Assembly (NCBI GenBank): GCA_013214885.1
Contig: JABSRS010000025.1
Span: 1-17,821, forward strand
DNA length: 17,821 nt
Source: Gammaproteobacteria bacterium
GTDB taxonomy: Bacteria > Pseudomonadota > Gammaproteobacteria > Enterobacterales > Psychrobiaceae
Direction of reading: 5' to 3'
Shown: positions 1 to 8,718 of the stretch, piece after piece
Layout: the number at the start of each line of letters is the position of its first letter
How positions within the stretch are numbered: position 1 is the stretch's first letter
Position numbers and translations under genes: made by a program
Notes under the pieces: model-generated
Told to the model about the DNA's origin: nothing
Seen by the model: only the letters and a program-made list of their open reading frames with translations
Databases searched by the model: none

Positions 1-90
1 GTTTTAGCTCTTGAGCTTGTTTTAGCTCTTGAGCTTGTTTTAGCTCTTGAGCTTGTTTTAGCTCTTGAGCTTGTTTTTGCTCAGTCAAGT
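1..90. repeat. 18-bp tandem repeat, four perfect copies plus one degenerate, continuing off the edge
   Basis: GTTTTAGCTCTTGAGCTT occurs at 1-18, 19-36, 37-54 and 55-72 without a mismatch, followed by a degenerate unit at 73-90. On the minus strand each unit encodes KQAQEL within the GYF_2 gene, and 18 bp keeps the frame. Each unit also contains a small palindrome (AGCTC-TT-GAGCT). The total copy number is unknown because the array runs out of the window. Confidence 0.95.
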
Positions 91-610
91 CGGGCACCTT
101 AGTAACCGAGGGTGTCGAATGTTCGGGGCTAGTTCTTTGATGAAATTCAGCGCTAACGACGGATAAGTCAGATTTTGCGATAATGGCGGCTTTTTTAAAG
201 CCATTTAAATTTTGACGAAGCGCTGCATATTGCTGCTCAATAGTATCAAGAGTCGATTGGACTTCTTGACTGCAGTCTTTGGTGAGCTGTTTATAAAAAA
301 CAATTTCTTGATCAAATTCAGCTAATGATGAGTTCGTAAAATCGAGGCTTTTATCTAAACTATCTAACTTAGCAACCAAGTCTCTTTCTTTAGTAATAAA
401 GTGCTCAATTAACTCACTTGGGATTAATTCTGGTGGTTTTGGCACTGCCATTAACGAAATAAATTCTTCAATACAGTTCACTGGCATCCAATGGGAGTAA
501 CTTGGCTGCCATGCATATAAGTTCGGGTTGTTGCTCACAATTTGTTTTGCCGCAGCAAAATCTAACGGTCCGGTCACCTTACCGTTATCAGAAAAAAGCC
601 ATTTCTTCAT
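1..610 (-). CDS. GYF_2 (DUF4339)-like protein with coiled coil and KQAQEL repeats, partial
   Basis: The frame is open from an ATG at 610 to the left edge, so the C-terminus is missing; about 203 residues are visible. The first ~50 residues (MKKWLFSDNG, then GPLDFAAAKQIV, then W-x2-SYSHWMPV) match the GYF_2/DUF4339 pattern of a Trp start, a GP turn and a closing W-x-P, a small fold often fused to membrane or scaffold proteins. Residues ~65-150 are charged and heptad-like, suggesting a coiled coil. The visible end is a Gln/Glu/Lys-rich run of perfect KQAQEL hexapeptides. Two in-frame ATGs exist (616 and 610). AAGAG at 618-622 lies 2 nt from the first and 8 nt from the second, so 610 is chosen. 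There is no signal peptide. Divergent from the RDD gene. The domain call is from recognised pattern only; the function is unknown. Confidence 0.75.
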   Translation of the reverse strand, partial: MKKWLFSDNGKVTGPLDFAAAKQIVSNNPNLYAWQPSYSHWMPVNCIEEFISLMAVPKPPELIPSELIEHFITKERDLVAKLDSLDKSLDFTNSSLAEFDQEIVFYKQLTKDCSQEVQSTLDTIEQQYAALRQNLNGFKKAAIIAKSDLSVVSAEFHQRTSPEHSTPSVTKVPDLTEQKQAQELKQAQELKQAQELKQAQELK

Positions 611-616
611 CGTCAT

Positions 617-868
617 TACTCTTATTTTTATTATTTAGACTATTGAATTGTCGTCATTAAACTGACAGTGCGACAAAAAAATAACAGATCACGATAAACA
701 TTTCATTATTATTATCATTTATTTTACAATTATTTAACTTAAGTGGGTTTATATCAGCCACTTCGCTGTTCCAATGTCTCACGCCTTACGGCCAAATTAA
801 CTAAGATCATTACAACAACCTCTGCTTTTGCTAAACTAACGCCAATTTTTAGTTGTGAGCACAATAAA
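617..868. other. Divergent intergenic region between the GYF_2 and RDD genes
   Basis: About 250 nt of AT-rich sequence. It must carry promoters for the leftward GYF_2 gene and the rightward RDD gene, but no -35/-10 pair stands out. The only structure noted is a weak inverted repeat, AAGTGG (741-746) with CCACTT (758-763). An open frame from GTG 743 runs into the RDD gene, but its first 42 codons do not look like protein. Confidence 0.5.
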
Positions 869-1369
869 ATGCAAAAAGAACAGCACGCTGATTTCCCTCG
901 AGCAAGCTTTATTCGTCGCCTTGGGGCGCTGGGTTATGATTTTTTAGTTGGCGCGGCAGTCTATGCGGTAGCCCACTTTGCTGGGTTTATTATTATTGCG
1001 ATATTAGCCAATTTAAACCCGACGGTTTGTGATGACGGTGCCGACATTCAACAGTGTCTAATTACCAGTAAGGTATACTCTGGTTACTTAATTACCGTTG
1101 TTTGTGCTTTCTTTGTGTGGTTTTGGAGTCATGGCGGTCAAACTCTTGGGATGCGAGCTTGGCGTTTAAAGATCCAGCGTATGGATGGCCAAACTATTAG
1201 CGTAACTCAAGCGGTAATCCGTTTATGTACTTCATTTTTCGGTTTGGGAAACTTGTGGTTATTATCAAGTAATAGCGAAGGAATGAGCTTGCAAGATCGG
1301 ATGTCTGGTTCAGAAATGGTGGTGTTAAGCCATGCTGCGAATCGAATTAAAAACTGGGATCAATTGTAA
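869..1369 (+). CDS. RDD family integral membrane protein
   Basis: A 166-residue membrane protein of the RDD family, small multi-spanning proteins named for conserved Arg and Asp residues; some are implicated in ion exchange, but most have no known substrate. The family signature is visible: FIRRLGALGYDFLV at the start of the first membrane segment (~residues 13-26), continuing into a hydrophobic run to ~45. A second hydrophobic stretch (~70-90) leads into SHGGQTLGMRAWRLKIQ, the diagnostic GQTxGMRxxxLxI loop. The ATG at 869 is preferred to the in-frame GTG at 743, because family similarity begins just after it and GAG at 857-859 gives a weak ribosome site. It is convergent with lptG, and its stop codon abuts the lptFG terminator. 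The substrate cannot be inferred. Confidence 0.85.
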   Translation: MQKEQHADFPRASFIRRLGALGYDFLVGAAVYAVAHFAGFIIIAILANLNPTVCDDGADIQQCLITSKVYSGYLITVVCAFFVWFWSHGGQTLGMRAWRLKIQRMDGQTISVTQAVIRLCTSFFGLGNLWLLSSNSEGMSLQDRMSGSEMVVLSHAANRIKNWDQL

Positions 1370-1393
1370 AAACTCAGGAGAGCTTCTCCTGAG
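1368..1393 (-). terminator. Rho-independent terminator of lptF-lptG
   Basis: On the minus strand a perfect 9-bp stem (CTCAGGAGA/TCTCCTGAG, 1373-1393) with a 3-nt loop is followed by TTTTT (1372-1368), 11 nt after the lptG stop codon. The T-tract overlaps the stop codon of the convergent RDD gene. In the plus direction the stem is followed by CTTCCG, so termination of the RDD transcript here would be weaker. Confidence 0.8.
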
Positions 1394-1403
1394 CTTCCGT
1401 TAA

Positions 1404-2468
1404 TTAGGTGCGCTTGTTTAAGAAAAAACCTGCCGCACCAAGAAATAATAAATTCGGTAATATCGCGCCAACAATCGGTGGAATATTGTAAACCAAGCTG
1501 ATTGGACCAAATGCCTGGTTGGTTAAATGGAAAATAAAACCAGTTATTATCCCCATCACTAACCGCGCTCCCATACTGACACTTCGCAGTGGCCCAAACA
1601 CAAAAGACAATGCTAGCAGCATCATCACCCCAACCGTCAATGGCTGAAATATTTTGCGCCATAACGCTAAGTCATAGCGACTGGTATCTTGCTTGTTCAC
1701 TTTCAAATATTCTAAGTAGTCGAACAAACCAGCTATCGATAATGCTTCAGGTTTGATCGATACAACACCAAGTTTGTCAGGGGTCAACGTCGATATCCAT
1801 TTTAAGCTGTCGACATTCGTCGTGGTTGACTTATCAGCTAACAGATATGTTTGTTTAACATCTTCAAGTAGCCACGCGTCACCTTGGTAGCGTGCAACTT
1901 TAGCCTCGGTGATTAGCGACAAATTGTTGTGATCGTTAAACTGATAAAATGAGATGTCGGTTAGTAACCCTGTTTCGATAACTTTGCCAACATGAACAAA
2001 TCGATTGCCATCTTTGGCCCATAAGCCATTTTTACTTTTAATTAAACTGCCGCCCGAGATTTCCTGTGTTCGCATGTTAACGGCTTTTTGTTCTGCAGCA
2101 GGAGCTCCCCATTCACCAAGAGCCATGACTAACAGCATTAGCGGTATTGCGGTTTTCATCACTGAGATAATGATCTGTAAACGGGAGATCCCAGCAGCTT
2201 GCATCACCACTAATTCGCTACTTTGAGCCATCGTACCCAGACCGATTAACGAGCCAAGTAACGCCGCCATCGGAAAAAACAGTTCAATATCTCGTGGGAT
2301 CATCAATAACACAAAGGTCGCAGCTTCCAACATCGAGTAATCACCCTGCCCGACCGATTTCAGCTGTTCAACAAATTTTAACATCGAGCTCAGACCGACT
2401 AGGATTAACAGGCAAAATGCGGTAGTTGACGCGATGTTTTTGGCAATATAAACATCTAAAATTCTCAT
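1404..2468 (-). CDS. lptG: LPS export ABC transporter permease LptG
   Basis: LptG is an inner-membrane subunit of the LptB2FG transporter, which extracts lipopolysaccharide from the outer leaflet of the inner membrane and passes it to LptC and the periplasmic bridge. The 354 residues (E. coli LptG is 360) start MRILDVYIAKNIAST, like known LptG. Three N-terminal membrane segments lie at about 12-32, 52-78 and 100-120. A periplasmic jellyroll domain of about 150 residues follows (for example KSKNGLWAKDGNRFVHV). Three C-terminal segments follow (~273-292, 300-320, 328-350). Its ATG overlaps the lptF stop as ATGA, implying translational coupling. The gene order lptF-lptG, divergent from pepA, is the same as in E. 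coli. Nothing appears truncated. Confidence 0.95.
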   Translation of the reverse strand: MRILDVYIAKNIASTTAFCLLILVGLSSMLKFVEQLKSVGQGDYSMLEAATFVLLMIPRDIELFFPMAALLGSLIGLGTMAQSSELVVMQAAGISRLQIIISVMKTAIPLMLLVMALGEWGAPAAEQKAVNMRTQEISGGSLIKSKNGLWAKDGNRFVHVGKVIETGLLTDISFYQFNDHNNLSLITEAKVARYQGDAWLLEDVKQTYLLADKSTTTNVDSLKWISTLTPDKLGVVSIKPEALSIAGLFDYLEYLKVNKQDTSRYDLALWRKIFQPLTVGVMMLLALSFVFGPLRSVSMGARLVMGIITGFIFHLTNQAFGPISLVYNIPPIVGAILPNLLFLGAAGFFLNKRT

Positions 2469-3568
2469 GACTTATTGCCTTTTAACTTAGCGCGCACGCT
2501 AACGCCAAATTCCCGTTGCCTAACCAGCAACGCTACGCCCAGCACCAGAGCACTTAAATGAATCCACCATAAGCCAATCGAGATTGGGATCATGCCATCT
2601 TCCAGCGCGCTACGCCCAGCCATTAACATCACGTAATAGCCCAGAAACAACATAATCGCAGGAAATAATTTCGCAAACTTACCTTGGCGAGGGTTAACAC
2701 GCGCCAACGGCACCGCGATTAGGGTCAATAAAGGGATAGTTAACGGGATCGATAGACGCCATTGCACTTCGGCCATTGAGTCTAAGTCGGTATTTTTAAT
2801 CAATTGTCCGATGGGGATTGCACTTAACTTGCGACGCCGCTGCTCGATTGCTTGCTCTTTAATTTGCATTTGATAATTGGCAAATTCAATTGACGAATAT
2901 TGCGCCTTACCCGCTTCTAACTCATATCGTTTACCTGTCGATAGCTTAAGTACTTGCGAGCCTGAGTCTTGTTCTTCGACATCGCCAATATCGGCAATAA
3001 TCACATTAACTTTGTTTGAGCTACTCTCTTTATCGGGCAGCTGCGCGACGAAAATATTTTTTAATTTCCCGTCGTCAATTGACTCAACATATATCACCGA
3101 CTTATTGTTCGACGAATATTGAAAACGTCCAGCAGCCAAGGTCGACAGCCCAGCATCAGCCTGTGCTTTTTCGAGCACCTGATATTCTTTTTCTTTGGCC
3201 CACGGCTCAAGCCACAAACTATTCAGTCCTGATATCATCATCATGATAAAAGCTAATACCAAGGTAACGCGAGTGACATACCACTCACTAATCCCTGTCG
3301 CATGCATCACACTCATTTCACTTTCAGCATACATCCGCGAGTGCGCCATCAAAATACCCAAAAACAAACTCAGCGGTAAGATAAGTCCTGCTAGTTTCGG
3401 CAATTTGAGCAGTAAAAGAGTCGCCACCAATGCGCCAGGTAATTCACCATTAACCGCATTGGCTAAAATAACGACAAATTTCTGGCTTAAAAAAATCGAC
3501 ATTAAGACAAAGAGCACTGCCATTTGCGATTTAAAGGATTCACGAATAAGATAACTAAATATAATCAA
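2465..3568 (-). CDS. lptF: LPS export ABC transporter permease LptF
   Basis: LptF is the partner permease of LptG in the LPS-extracting ABC transporter. The 367 residues are close to E. coli LptF (366), and the N-terminus MIIFSYLIRESFKSQMAVL aligns by eye with known LptF. Membrane segments are seen at about 12-35, 48-70 and 100-120, then a periplasmic domain to ~270, then three more segments (~272-288, 300-318, 328-348). The start codon is TTG (3568-3566). An in-frame TAG at 3586-3584 with no ATG or GTG in between makes this the only ordinary start that preserves the family N-terminus. GGTGG about 10 nt upstream is a weak ribosome site. First gene of the lptFG operon, divergent from pepA. Confidence 0.95.
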   Translation of the reverse strand: MIIFSYLIRESFKSQMAVLFVLMSIFLSQKFVVILANAVNGELPGALVATLLLLKLPKLAGLILPLSLFLGILMAHSRMYAESEMSVMHATGISEWYVTRVTLVLAFIMMMISGLNSLWLEPWAKEKEYQVLEKAQADAGLSTLAAGRFQYSSNNKSVIYVESIDDGKLKNIFVAQLPDKESSSNKVNVIIADIGDVEEQDSGSQVLKLSTGKRYELEAGKAQYSSIEFANYQMQIKEQAIEQRRRKLSAIPIGQLIKNTDLDSMAEVQWRLSIPLTIPLLTLIAVPLARVNPRQGKFAKLFPAIMLFLGYYVMLMAGRSALEDGMIPISIGLWWIHLSALVLGVALLVRQREFGVSVRAKLKGNKS

Positions 3569-3812
3569 GTTGGTTTTCCACCACTAAAGATACAATTTTA
3601 CTGAAAACAGTCTATATTTTCGGTAGACTAGCTAAAATAAGCAGTTCTATCATCGAATAGTCCGATAACTGCGGTCAAATTAAAATACAAGGCTAGCTAA
3701 ACCCACCAATGAATAATAATTCAACATTGGTTTGGCGGCTATTATCTAACAAATAGATGACTTTGTCTTTAGGCTTTATCTACAGACAGTCAATAACACC
3801 TCAGGAGAGCTC
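3569..3812. promoter_or_regulatory. Divergent lptF/pepA regulatory region
   Basis: This 244-nt gap must hold the outward promoters of lptF and pepA. It contains an interrupted inverted repeat, AGTCTA (3609-3614) and TAGACT (3624-3629) with a 9-nt spacer, about 45 nt upstream of lptF. A 9-bp direct repeat CTAGCTAAA occurs at 3628-3636 and 3693-3701. The pepA ribosome site AGGAG is at 3803-3807, 5 nt from the ATG. No convincing sigma-70 -35/-10 pair was found. Confidence 0.5.
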
Positions 3813-5321
3813 ATGGAGTTCAATGTAAAAAGTGGTAGCCCAGAAAAACAACGCAGCGCTTGTATTGTTGTCGGTGTATTCGAACCTCGCCGCTTATCCC
3901 CCATTGCAGAGCAGCTAGATAAAATTAGCGAAGGATATATTAGTAATTTATTACGCCGTGGTGATCTCGAAGGCAAAGTTGGCCAAATGTTATTATTACA
4001 CCATGTGCCAAACATCCTAAGTGAGCGTATTTTATTGGTTGGTTGTGGTAAAGAGCGCGAGCTAGATGAGCGTCAATACCGTCAGATTATCCAAAAGACC
4101 ATCAATACTCTTAATGAAACTGGCTCAATGGAAGCGGTTTGTTTCTTAACAGAGCTCCACGTTAAGGGCCGTGATACTTATTGGAAGGTTCGCCAAGCAG
4201 TTGAAACAACTCAAAACAGCCTCTATGTTTTTGACGCGCTTAAAAGCAAAAAAGATGAAACTCGTCGCCCATTACGAAAAATTGTTTTTAACGTGCCAAC
4301 ACGTCGCGAATTACCGACTGGTGAACGCGCGATAAAGCATGGTGAAGCGGTTGCCAGTGGTATGTCTTTATGTAAAGACGTTGCCAACATGCCACCAAAC
4401 ATTTGTAATCCTGCCTACTTAGCACGTCAATCACGTCAACTTTCTGAATCTTACGATAATGTTAATGTTGAAGTTATCGGTGAAGAGCAGATGGCTGAAT
4501 TAGGGATGGAATCATACCTTGCGGTAGGCCGTGGTAGTGATAACGAGTCACAAATGACCATTATTCGCTACGAAGGCAACCCAAGCAAAAAAACCAAACC
4601 CATTGTATTAATTGGTAAAGGGTTAACCTTTGACTCAGGTGGTATTTCATTAAAACCAGGCGAAGGCATGGACGAAATGAAATATGACATGGGCGGCGCA
4701 GCTGGTGTCCTAGGCGCAATGAAATCATTGGCCGAATTACAGTTGCCAATTAATGTTATCGGTATTTTGGCGGGTTGTGAAAACATGCCTTCATCAAATG
4801 CCTATCGTCCAGGTGATATTTTAACCACTATGTCAGGTCAAACGGTTGAAGTGCTTAACACCGATGCTGAGGGTCGCTTGGTATTATGTGACGTACTGAC
4901 TTACGTTGAGCGTTTTGACCCAGAACTGGTGATTGATACAGCAACGTTAACAGGTGCGGTTATTGTTGCCCTTGGTAAACATGCTTGTGGCTTGTTAAGT
5001 AACCACAATCCATTGGCACATGAGCTGTTAAACGCTGGTGAGCAATCAAGCGATCGCGCATGGCGTTTGCCAATGTGGGATGAGTATCAAGAACAATTGA
5101 GCAGTCCATTTGCTGACTTCACCAATTTAGGTGGCCGCGCAGCGGGTACTATTACTGCCGCTTGTTTCTTATCGCGCTTTACCAAAAAATACCATTGGGC
5201 ACATCTTGATGTCGCGGGTACAGCTTGGAACAGCGGTGCTAACAAAGGTGCTACCGGTCGTCCGGTGCCAATTTTAGTTCAGTACTTACTCAATAAAGCG
5301 GGTGTAGTCACTGGCGAATAA
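3813..5321 (+). CDS. pepA: Leucyl aminopeptidase A (M17 family)
   Basis: Cytosolic, hexameric, two-metal aminopeptidase that releases N-terminal residues from peptides. In E. coli the same protein binds DNA as a cofactor of XerCD recombination and a regulator of carAB. The 502 residues match E. coli PepA (503). The catalytic domain carries the expected metal and active-site residues, offset by one from E. coli: K269 and D274 in [18 protein letters not shown]292 in [10 protein letters not shown], and D351, E353 and R355 in the M17 signature NTDAEGRL. The N-terminal ~165 residues form the regulatory or DNA-binding domain. AGGAG lies 5 nt before the ATG. It is divergent from lptF and followed by holC-valS, the conserved order. 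A hairpin follows the stop codon. Confidence 0.97.
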   Translation: MEFNVKSGSPEKQRSACIVVGVFEPRRLSPIAEQLDKISEGYISNLLRRGDLEGKVGQMLLLHHVPNILSERILLVGCGKERELDERQYRQIIQKTINTLNETGSMEAVCFLTELHVKGRDTYWKVRQAVETTQNSLYVFDALKSKKDETRRPLRKIVFNVPTRRELPTGERAIKHGEAVASGMSLCKDVANMPPNICNPAYLARQSRQLSESYDNVNVEVIGEEQMAELGMESYLAVGRGSDNESQMTIIRYEGNPSKKTKPIVLIGKGLTFDSGGISLKPGEGMDEMKYDMGGAAGVLGAMKSLAELQLPINVIGILAGCENMPSSNAYRPGDILTTMSGQTVEVLNTDAEGRLVLCDVLTYVERFDPELVIDTATLTGAVIVALGKHACGLLSNHNPLAHELLNAGEQSSDRAWRLPMWDEYQEQLSSPFADFTNLGGRAAGTITAACFLSRFTKKYHWAHLDVAGTAWNSGANKGATGRPVPILVQYLLNKAGVVTGE

Positions 5322-5332
5322 TTCGCTATAAT
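5305..5332 (+). promoter_or_regulatory. Possible sigma-70 promoter for holC-valS at the pepA stop codon
   Basis: A perfect -10 hexamer TATAAT (5327-5332) sits 5 nt after the pepA stop codon. A poor -35 candidate TAGTCA (5305-5310) lies 16 nt upstream inside pepA. A transcript would begin near 5339, just before the hairpin at 5349-5370. Only the -10 is strong, so the call is tentative. Confidence 0.4.
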
Positions 5333-5348
5333 AGTGCCAATCGAAATC

Positions 5349-5380
5349 ATAGCGGGAATTATCCCGCTATATTTATTTTA
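5349..5380 (+). terminator. Terminator-like hairpin between pepA and holC
   Basis: A 9-bp perfect stem ATAGCGGGA/TCCCGCTAT (5349-5357 and 5362-5370) with a 4-nt loop is followed by the T-rich tail ATTTATTTTA. It could end the pepA transcript, or act as a partial terminator or attenuator in the holC-valS leader. The tail is interrupted by A residues, so it is probably not fully efficient. Confidence 0.65.
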
Positions 5381-5405
5381 ACCGCTTTAATAAGTAATTT
5401 AGAGT

Positions 5406-5834
5406 ATGAGCCGAGCTACTTTTTACCCGATCAGTGACGAAAACCAATCAGCCACTGCCACCATCGAACGAGCATGCGCTATTGCAGGAGAACTGTACCA
5501 GCAAGGTCAGCGCGTTTTCATTGCAACCATGGATGTAAAAAGTGCTGAACAAATTGACGAGTTAATGTGGCAATTGCCCTGCGATCAGTTCATTCCACAT
5601 AATTTACAAGGCGAAGGGCCACATTATGGCGCTCCAGTTGAAATAGGACATCAGCCACCGCAAGGTCGGCGTCACGTTTTAATCAATCTATGCCACCCTT
5701 TACCGCAATTTGCGGTAAACTTTAACCAAATAATCGATTTTATCCCAACCGATGACCAAGCTAAGCAATTAGCCCGCGAACGTTTTCATCACTGTCGCCA
5801 GCTAAACTTAGCGCCGACTTTGCATAAAGATTAG
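5406..5834 (+). CDS. holC: DNA polymerase III chi subunit HolC
   Basis: HolC is the chi subunit of the polymerase III clamp-loader assembly. It pairs with psi (HolD) and contacts SSB, linking the replisome to SSB-coated lagging-strand DNA. The 142 residues are close to E. coli HolC (147). Recognisable features are the start MSRATFYPI, the early helix with the GELYQQGQRVFIAT strand, the segment DELMWQLPCDQFIPHN, and the C-terminal RERFHHCRQL helix. Location between pepA and valS is the conserved gammaproteobacterial arrangement and supports the call. The ribosome site is weak: AGAG is only 1 nt from the ATG, and no better start preserves the family N-terminus. It lies 54 nt from valS with no terminator between, so co-transcription is likely. 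Confidence 0.93.
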   Translation: MSRATFYPISDENQSATATIERACAIAGELYQQGQRVFIATMDVKSAEQIDELMWQLPCDQFIPHNLQGEGPHYGAPVEIGHQPPQGRRHVLINLCHPLPQFAVNFNQIIDFIPTDDQAKQLARERFHHCRQLNLAPTLHKD

Positions 5835-5888
5835 CAACATCGAGATAAATCAAGCCTATTTAACGACCTAATACAGACGAAAATACTC

Positions 5889-8651
5889 ATGGAAAAAACA
5901 TATAATCCTTCAGCGATTGAACAAGAAATTTACCAGAAATGGGAACAAAGTGGTCACTTTAAGCCAAGTGGCGACACGACAAAAGATAGCTACTGTATCT
6001 TATTGCCACCACCCAATGTTACTGGTTCTCTTCATATGGGACATGCGTTCCAACACACCATAATGGATGCGCTTACCCGTTATCACCGCATGGATGGCGA
6101 TAATACGTTATGGCAGCCAGGCACCGATCATGCAGGTATCGCGACCCAAATGGTCGTTGAGCGGATGCTTAATGCCGAAGGTAAAACTCGTCATGATTTA
6201 GGTCGTGAAGCATTCGTTGAGAAAATTTGGGAATGGAAAGAAAAATCTGGCGGCACTATCACTAGCCAAATGCGCCGTTTAGGGACCTCTCCAGATTGGT
6301 CTCGTGAAGCATTCACTATGGATGAAGATTTATCAAAAGCGGTGCAAGAAGTATTTATTTCATTGCATGACGAAGGTTTAATTTATCGTGGTAAACGCTT
6401 AGTTAACTGGGATCCAGTATTACATACTGCAGTGTCAGATTTAGAAGTGGTTAGCACCGAAGAAGACGGTCACATGTGGCACATGCGTTATCCACTAGCC
6501 GATGGCAGCGGTGAATTAGTGGTCGCAACTACTCGTCCTGAAACCATGCTTGGTGACAGCGCAGTAGCGGTTCATCCAGATGATGAGCGTTATTCAGCAT
6601 TCATCGGCAAGGAGATTAAATTACCACTAACAGGACGTTTAATTCCAATTATCGCCGATACTTACGTTGAACCTGATTTTGGTACCGGTTGTGTCAAAAT
6701 CACTCCAGCGCACGATTTTAACGATTATGAAATGGGCCAGCGTCACAATTTGCCATTAATCACCATTTTAACTAAAAATGCTGAAATGAATGACGAGTGT
6801 CCACAAGCATACCGTGGTTTAGATCGTTTTGTTGCGCGTAAAAAGATCATTAGCGATCTTGATGCCTTAGGGTTATTAGTTGAAATCAAACCGCACAAAT
6901 TAATGGTGCCACGCGGCGATCGCTCAAATAGCGTGATCGAGCCATTATTGACTGACCAATGGTATGTCAAGGTTAAGCCACTAGCTGAGCCAGCTATTGA
7001 AGCAGTGCGTAGCGGTGAAATTAAGTTTGTACCATCAAACTGGGACAAAACTTACTACAACTGGATGGAAAACATTCAAGATTGGTGTATTTCACGCCAA
7101 CTTTGGTGGGGTCATCGCATTCCAGCTTGGTATGACGAAGACGGTAAGATTTACGTCGGGCAAGACGAAGCAGACGTGCGTCAAAAGCACAGCTTAGGCG
7201 ATGAAATCAAACTACGTCAAGACGAAGATGTCCTTGATACGTGGTTCTCATCGGCACTATGGCCTTTCGCTACTATGGGCTGGCCAGAAAAAACTCCAGA
7301 ACTAGAAACCTTCGTGCCAAGTGGCGTGCTAGTCACTGGTTTCGACATCATTTTCTTCTGGGTTGCCCGCATGATCATGATGACCAAGAAATTCACTGGT
7401 AAAGTCCCATTCAAAGAGATTTACATCACTGGTTTGATTTGCGATGAGCAAGGCAACAAGATGTCAAAATCGAAAGGTAACGTCATCGATCCTATTGATC
7501 TATTAGACGGTATTTCCCTAGAAGACTTAGTTAAAAAACGTACCGGCGGGATGATGCAGCCACAAATGGCCGCTAAAATCGAAAAGTCGACCCGTGAACA
7601 ATTCCCTGATGGTATCGACTCTTACGGCACTGATGCGATGCGCTTCACCTTTGCTGCGTTAGCATCGGCTAACCGTGAAATCAGTTTCGATTTAAGCCGA
7701 GTTGAAGGTTACCGTAACTTCTGTAACAAGCTGTGGAATGGTAGTCGTTATGTATTAATGCATACCGAAGATCAAGATTTCCTAACCGGCGATGATCATG
7801 AACTAAGCCTAGCGGATCGTTGGATCCTTGCTAAGCAACAAGAGCTAATCACCGTGTACCGTGGTCATTTAGACACTTACCGCTTCGATTTAGCGGCACA
7901 AGCTATTTATGAATTCACCTGGAATCAGTTCTGTGGTTGGTACCTAGAACTTACTAAGCCGATTTTATTCAAAGGCACCGATGTACAAAAACGCGGTACC
8001 CGTAAAACACTGGTCGAAGTACTTGAAACCACCTTGCGTCTGTTACACCCATTGATGCCATACATCACCGAAGAAATTTGGCAACGTGTTGCGCCATTAG
8101 CAGGTATTGATGGCGACACGATTATGGTGCAACCATTCCCAATCGCTAATCCGGCATTAGAAGACGCTAGCGCACTAAACGATTTAGAATGGATGAAAGA
8201 GTTTATTGTCGGCATTCGTAACATTCGTGGCGAAATGGACATTAGCCCAAGCAAGCCGTTAAATGTATTGCTTAAAGGCGTAACCAGCGATGATCAGCGC
8301 CGCTTAGACGACAACCAAGCCTTCTTACAGGCACTGGCAAAGCTTGAAAGTATTACTCAATTAAATGACGGTGACGAAGCACCAGCTTCTGCTACTGCGA
8401 TTGTCGGTTCAATGGAAATTCTAATTCCAATGGCTGGCTTAATTGACACAGCTGCCGAGCTAACGCGTATTGCTAAAGCACTCGAGAAAGTAGAGAAAGA
8501 CTTGGCTCGTACGTCGGGAAAACTATCTAACGAGCGTTTTGTTAGCAAAGCACCTGCTGAAGTGATTGAGAAAGAGCGCGCGAAAATGGTAGAAATGGAA
8601 CAAACCGTTGTTAAATTAAAAGAGCAACGTACGACCATCGAAGCCTTATAA
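5889..8651 (+). CDS. valS: Valyl-tRNA synthetase
   Basis: Class I aminoacyl-tRNA synthetase that charges tRNA-Val and removes misactivated threonine by editing. At 920 residues it is slightly shorter than E. coli ValS (951). The HIGH-type motif HMGH is at residues 49-52 in [13 protein letters not shown]. The CP1 editing domain spans roughly 190-340 with [10 protein letters not shown] at 214-223. The connective motif [18 protein letters not shown] is present, and KMSKS is at 524-528. The anticodon-binding region follows (about 640-800), and the last ~65 residues form the Leu/Glu/Lys-rich coiled-coil arm that touches tRNA. No strong Shine-Dalgarno precedes the ATG, but the N-terminus [19 protein letters not shown] fits the family. 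Last gene of the pepA-holC-valS block, followed by a strong terminator. Confidence 0.98.
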   Translation: MEKTYNPSAIEQEIYQKWEQSGHFKPSGDTTKDSYCILLPPPNVTGSLHMGHAFQHTIMDALTRYHRMDGDNTLWQPGTDHAGIATQMVVERMLNAEGKTRHDLGREAFVEKIWEWKEKSGGTITSQMRRLGTSPDWSREAFTMDEDLSKAVQEVFISLHDEGLIYRGKRLVNWDPVLHTAVSDLEVVSTEEDGHMWHMRYPLADGSGELVVATTRPETMLGDSAVAVHPDDERYSAFIGKEIKLPLTGRLIPIIADTYVEPDFGTGCVKITPAHDFNDYEMGQRHNLPLITILTKNAEMNDECPQAYRGLDRFVARKKIISDLDALGLLVEIKPHKLMVPRGDRSNSVIEPLLTDQWYVKVKPLAEPAIEAVRSGEIKFVPSNWDKTYYNWMENIQDWCISRQLWWGHRIPAWYDEDGKIYVGQDEADVRQKHSLGDEIKLRQDEDVLDTWFSSALWPFATMGWPEKTPELETFVPSGVLVTGFDIIFFWVARMIMMTKKFTGKVPFKEIYITGLICDEQGNKMSKSKGNVIDPIDLLDGISLEDLVKKRTGGMMQPQMAAKIEKSTREQFPDGIDSYGTDAMRFTFAALASANREISFDLSRVEGYRNFCNKLWNGSRYVLMHTEDQDFLTGDDHELSLADRWILAKQQELITVYRGHLDTYRFDLAAQAIYEFTWNQFCGWYLELTKPILFKGTDVQKRGTRKTLVEVLETTLRLLHPLMPYITEEIWQRVAPLAGIDGDTIMVQPFPIANPALEDASALNDLEWMKEFIVGIRNIRGEMDISPSKPLNVLLKGVTSDDQRRLDDNQAFLQALAKLESITQLNDGDEAPASATAIVGSMEILIPMAGLIDTAAELTRIAKALEKVEKDLARTSGKLSNERFVSKAPAEVIEKERAKMVEMEQTVVKLKEQRTTIEAL

Positions 8652-8687
8652 GCTAAGACGTTAATCTGCTTTAAAAAAGATTAATCC

Positions 8688-8718
8688 AAAAGCCATGCTC
8701 ATTGAGCATGGCTTTTTT
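8688..8718 (+). terminator. Rho-independent terminator after valS
   Basis: A 9-bp GC-rich stem GCCATGCTC/GAGCATGGC (8692-8700 and 8704-8712) with a 3-nt loop is flanked by AAAA and six T residues (8713-8718). It lies 40 nt after the valS stop. The A-tract lets it work in both directions, but no leftward gene ends here. Confidence 0.93.

Noticed and set aside
1..90. CRISPR-like direct repeats
   Set aside because: The units are contiguous with no spacers and stay in the reading frame of a protein; this is a coding tandem repeat.
743..868. N-terminal extension of the RDD gene from GTG 743
   Set aside because: The 42 extra residues have no RDD similarity and precede the natural ATG; the upstream sequence looks like an AT-rich promoter region.
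1360..1662. Open frame of 100 codons overlapping the lptG 3' end in another frame
   Set aside because: It overlaps lptG completely on the same strand, and its sequence has no protein-family character.
3195..3554. Plus-strand open frame of 119 codons opposite lptF
   Set aside because: It is antisense to a well-recognised gene, without a ribosome site or family similarity.
3720..3745. TATTAT as a pepA -10 element
   Set aside because: No -35 hexamer at an acceptable distance; the nearest candidate gives a 14-nt spacer.
3800..3811. 12-mer CTCAGGAGAGCT shared with 1373-1384
   Set aside because: One copy is the pepA ribosome site and the other the arm of a terminator; the match is explained by the common AGGAG core.
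7925..8254. Open frame on the minus strand inside valS
   Set aside because: It lies opposite a highly conserved gene, lacks any recognisable domain and is best explained as a codon-usage shadow.
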